Source of the DNA: Albifimbria verrucaria
Taxonomy: Eukaryota; Ascomycota; Sordariomycetes; Hypocreales; Stachybotryaceae
Direction: 5' to 3'
Length of the DNA stretch: 64,000 bases
Assembly: GCA_020081605.1 (NCBI GenBank)
Contig: JAHREC010000062.1
Coordinates: 1,984,001 to 2,048,000, forward strand
Below the pieces are notes generated by a model. The model had not been told where the DNA came from. It was given only the letters and a program-made list of their open reading frames with translations, and searched no databases. Both the position numbers and the translations under genes were made by a program. Below are positions 60,965 to 64,000 of this stretch, piece after piece (positions within the stretch are counted from its first letter, which is position 1; every line of letters begins with the position of its first letter).

Positions 60965-61260
60965 GATGGAGTAGTTATGCTGATGTCCATGGCCATGTGG
61001 GGATTAGATGGTTATTAAACCGGCGAAATAACATCCCTACTAGCACCGGGTAGTCCCACCCATAAGGCTGTTAGTAGTATCTTAGGACCTAAGAATCTAC
61101 GATGAAAATTCGAACAGAAAACTATCATAGTAGGAATAAAAATGGATGAATATCAGAGTATTAATCTAATTATCTTGTGATTTCAAACGAACAATCCAAG
61201 GATAACACTCGCACATAAACCTACCACATGATTCACGGCTATTCTTTTTCGTGTTTGTCG

Positions 61261-61338
61261 TTTGCCTGGAGGTGCCTTAGGCTTGCACCAATCACCAGCT
61301 CAGGTTTGTATCGGGACCCACTCTAAGGACCAGCACCT
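61261..61338 (+). repeat. Dispersed repeat, copy B
   Basis: TTTGCCTGGAGGTGCC...CTTGCACCA...CAGGTTTGTAT-GGGACC...GGACC, same orientation as copy A 2.4 kb away; together they bracket cdc23. Confidence 0.65.
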
Positions 61339-61376
61339 CGTTGCAACTGCTACTATTAAAGGTCCTCGTGTTCCTC

Positions 61377-61420
61377 TCTTCTTCCTCCTCTTCTTCTTCT
61401 TCTTCTTCTTTCTTCTTCAT
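61377..61420. repeat. CTT trinucleotide microsatellite
   Basis: CTCTTCTTCC then seven or more CTT units ending in TTCTTCTTC; non-coding. Confidence 0.75.
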
Positions 61421-61485
61421 GATCCACACCATTATCATTCAGTTCATTTTCTCTTTTCAACTCCTTTCATCAACACGGGCGCCAC

Positions 61486-61513
61486 GGTCCAGTTGACTAT
61501 TGTCAACTGGACC
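61486..61513. repeat. Perfect 12-bp inverted repeat, 4-base loop
   Basis: GGTCCAGTTGAC, loop TATT, GTCAACTGGACC. With one mismatch the arms extend to 16 bases (CCAC.../...ATGG). This is the strongest hairpin in the window. Confidence 0.85.
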
Positions 61514-61755
61514 ATGGTTGACCTACGTAACCCTTCTCAGCTGTATGCTTCACATCAAACACAGCCCATCTCAGCTCGGCATCAAGCAAACGGCCAAGGG
61601 AACGAAAACAGAAGAACGCAGTGCGAAAGCACACCCCGAAGGGTTCCGATTTGATCACGGAACGCAGAAAGATATGAAGTCTTTGCAGTCTTGGGACGCA
61701 TCACTTCCGTGCTGTTCACTCTGTGAACGGTTCGTCAAGCAGGACGCCACCGTGG

Positions 61756-61785
61756 ACCCTTCCAGTCAGGTCACACTGGAAGGGT
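61756..61785. repeat. Perfect 11-bp inverted repeat, 8-base loop
   Basis: ACCCTTCCAGT, loop CAGGTCAC, ACTGGAAGGGT; 240 bp from the previous hairpin, with two smaller ones between (61643-61663 and 61714-61728). Confidence 0.85.
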
Positions 61786-62292
61786 GCATCAACCTATATA
61801 TCAAATCACATCATATCTACCTAATCCACCTCACACCAATAGTTAAACTGCTTGCGTCTGCTAGTCCAGCGGTACGACGAACGTCAAGCGAGGGACAAAA
61901 CTTTCACACGCTATGCCGAGCGCGAGCTCATTGCCAGAATAGCTCCTCATGGTGAGCCGTTTGTTGGCATACCCATCCAGAGGCTGTCGCATCTTTATTT
62001 TTCACCTCACTTTCAAAGTACATTAACACTCCGAACAATAGTTGCCAGCTGGCACACAATATTGAAGCACAAAGAACAATAGAAAAGGGCCAAAACTCAC
62101 CTTCCTCTCACCTGGCAACGTGCTGTTTATCAGAAAAAAATTTCACGCGTTTGAAAATTCTCAACCTCTCCTCTCACATCACACACCTTCACCACTCAGC
62201 TCTCACCACTCATCATCTTTCACCCATCACCCATTATCATCGAGTGAAGATGGGGAAAAACGAAGATGGGATCTGTAAGGTCGGGCTTATGT

Positions 62293-62375
62293 TTAAGCTT
62301 GATGCTTAATGCTCGATGCTCGATGCCCAAAGCTCGATGCTCAAAGCTCGATACTTGATGATCGATAAACTCGTC
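62293..62375. repeat. Degenerate short tandem repeat, CTCGATG-type
   Basis: Units such as GCTCGATGC, AAGCTCGATG and GCTTGATG recur about eight times in 80 bases at irregular 9-17 base spacing. Confidence 0.7.
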
Positions 62376-62423
62376 AGCACTTTCCTCGTTGCGCATCGTT
62401 AAGCGTTTTTGGTAGATTCCATA

Positions 62424-62878
62424 ATGGATGAGCCAACTCAACCCACCGACCCGCCCCCACCAGACACTCAAAATGGAGAGGTCGTGCTTGAACAACCTGA
62501 TCAGGTGGAAATCAATCCTCTTGACAGAGATGAAGTCGCACCCGGCCTAATCCCCAATGCTGACGAACGCATTGTCCCTTTCGATGATGAGAAAGGGATT
62601 TAACCTGCGTACCGGCTCATCATCTGGTTGGTTTCCTGCCTTGGTAGCTCTACAAGGAAAATGCTCCCACGGTACAACCAGAGCACTGTCCTTCGGCTTG
62701 GAAATGGGACGTTTTCCGAGCTTCATACGAATGCCAAGATTGACATTGGATCTGGCATCACCCCTATTATGACTATGGAGCTTCGTATCCAGAATTTAAC
62801 CAAACGCTATGACCTTGCAACCCTTTACTTTCCCTCGATGAACTGGCTACCAATCCAGTCGTACAAGGTATCGAGATG
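62424..62878 (+). pseudogene. Broken coding-like region, possible retroelement or orphan gene remnant
   Basis: ATG 62424 starts an acidic/proline-rich frame (MDEPTQPTDPPPP...LIPNADERIVPFDDEKG) that stops at 62603. A second frame continues with protein-like sequence: LPRYNQSTVLRLGNGTFSE, then AKIDIGSGITPIMTMELRI and MNWLPIQSYK. The order L-x-L-G-N-G ... I-D-I-G ... W-L loosely recalls retropepsin regions of Ty3-like elements, but no D-S/T-G active site is clear. It might also be an orphan gene with a missing base near 62590. Low certainty on identity. Confidence 0.25.
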
Positions 62879-64000
62879 ACCTCAAATGGTGACGTTGTGG
62901 ATATCTTGCGTGCCACAGACTTCTCCCGTTTTCCAAGACTCTACCAGAGGATTACCTTGCCAATACAAAGGAGACAGAACTACTTACCAGCGTTTGCCGC
63001 CTCTACCGAATCACCTACTAGAGTTCTGTCTAGTGTTGGTCTTTGTCGCATCGGCCAGGCGACACGAAAGGACGACATCGTTTGCTTCGGAGGGAAGTAG
63101 AAAGGGCTAAAGGCATGCCTGGGAAGGAAAGAGGGTTAGAAAGGTAGACAGAGTAGCATGGCGGAGGAAGATATACATGGTGATCACGAGGTACGGGTTA
63201 GATAGTTGCCTTAATTCTAAATCAATTATGACACTCATATGTTGGATTGCGGGTGACTGTGCATGTTTGCGGCTCACATCCGTTCCGGTCTCCGCGTCCC
63301 ATTGTCTGGACAAGTTCGGTTGAGCCTGCTTGGTTGTCGTTGAGACTGCCCGTCTTACAGTTTTATGCGAATATTATTATTAAAACTTCATCTTATATTA
63401 GTCTCTCGTCCGTGGTTAATTAGAATGTTAATACACCGTTGCTATTGATTTATTAGAGTTTAATCCTATTTTTGCCCGTGAATTCTTGGCGTTGTCCTCG
63501 CCTGGCGTTCATTCTGGCCACCCTATACCGACACATTCATCTGGTAGATTGGCCAATGCAGAAAAATAGTGCACTATGGATGCCTCCAGGGGCGGTTGCT
63601 TTCAAAAAGCAGTGCAAGCCATACAAAAAGTCTATAGTACAAGCTGTCTCTGTGCTGTATGATAGTAAATGCGATGGGCTCACAAACGCCGAACAAAAAG
63701 AAACAAAAAGAGGGTTGGTAGCGGCGGGTTGGAACATGAGTCGACGAACACAAGCATTCACTTAGAAGAAACATGTAACAGTCAGCTTACATTATTCTGA
63801 TTGAAAAGTAGTATTTATGAGATTCAAAAAGCACAGTATCCGTATCATAATCCGACGCGTAGATTGTTTGGCGTCCTCTACTTTGCTTGTCGCTTGCCCA
63901 GCTGCTGTCTGCAACATTCTCAAATGTGCGTGATTCTATTGTAACACAAGTAGGCAGATAAACATTTGTTTGTGGGCAATCATGCATTCGGTGCCATTTG

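Larger units (their letters stand above)
60965..64000. other. AT-richer, repeat-bearing terminal 3 kb without clear gene
   Basis: Upstream of cdc23. It holds dispersed repeat copy B, a CTT microsatellite, four inverted repeats (61486-61785), short CTCGATG repeats (62293-62375) and broken coding-like frames (62424-63100). The last 700 bases are AT-rich (for example 63360-63470). No intact gene recognised. Confidence 0.5.

Noticed and set aside
1..64000. CRISPR arrays, bacterial operons or phage genes
   Set aside because: The window is clearly eukaryotic (spliced genes); no regularly spaced direct repeats of that type were seen.

Overview
The window is a gene-rich segment of a filamentous ascomycete chromosome, most likely a sordariomycete and plausibly Hypocreales. 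The evidence is short introns (about 45-260 bp, GT...AG, often with a CTAAC- or CTGAC-like branch site), a PTH11-type fungal rhodopsin gene, a short kinesin-3, and conserved fungal housekeeping genes. Genus cannot be fixed from sequence alone.

Layout. 1-6.3 kb: 3' end of an MFS transporter, kynurenine formamidase on the opposite strand, and a fungal-rhodopsin membrane protein. 6.8-17 kb: RNA polymerase III subunit Rpc53, urease accessory protein UreD, cohesin subunit Scc3/STAG and telomere protein Pot1. 17-27.5 kb: importin alpha, a DExH RNA helicase, aprataxin (Hnt3) and an AT-hook protein. 28.5-38.7 kb: short kinesin-3, an eIF4E-family protein, an EF-hand protein, glyoxalase II and Las1. 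38.7-54.3 kb: almost no genes, with one orphan acidic-tailed protein at 42-43 kb. 54.3-61 kb: EBP-type sterol isomerase, NAD kinase, a possible small protein and APC subunit Cdc23. 61-64 kb: AT-richer DNA with inverted repeats, a short dispersed repeat and broken open frames. The genes are unrelated core functions with no cluster logic; several pairs share promoters (ureD/SCC3, pot1/SRP1, AT-hook/kinesin).

The strongest overall signal is technical. Most conserved genes carry one or more frame breaks, and nearly every break lies in a run of identical bases that is one base too short (for example C4 where the protein needs C5). I count more than thirty such sites. They point to homopolymer-length errors in the assembly, not to pseudogenes, so the gene spans below run across those breaks.

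Biologically the most unusual parts are the ~11 kb gene desert (43.1-54.3 kb) with an AT-rich block of nested inverted repeats at 51.8 kb, the divergent Cdc23, and the repeat- and hairpin-rich DNA flanking it.
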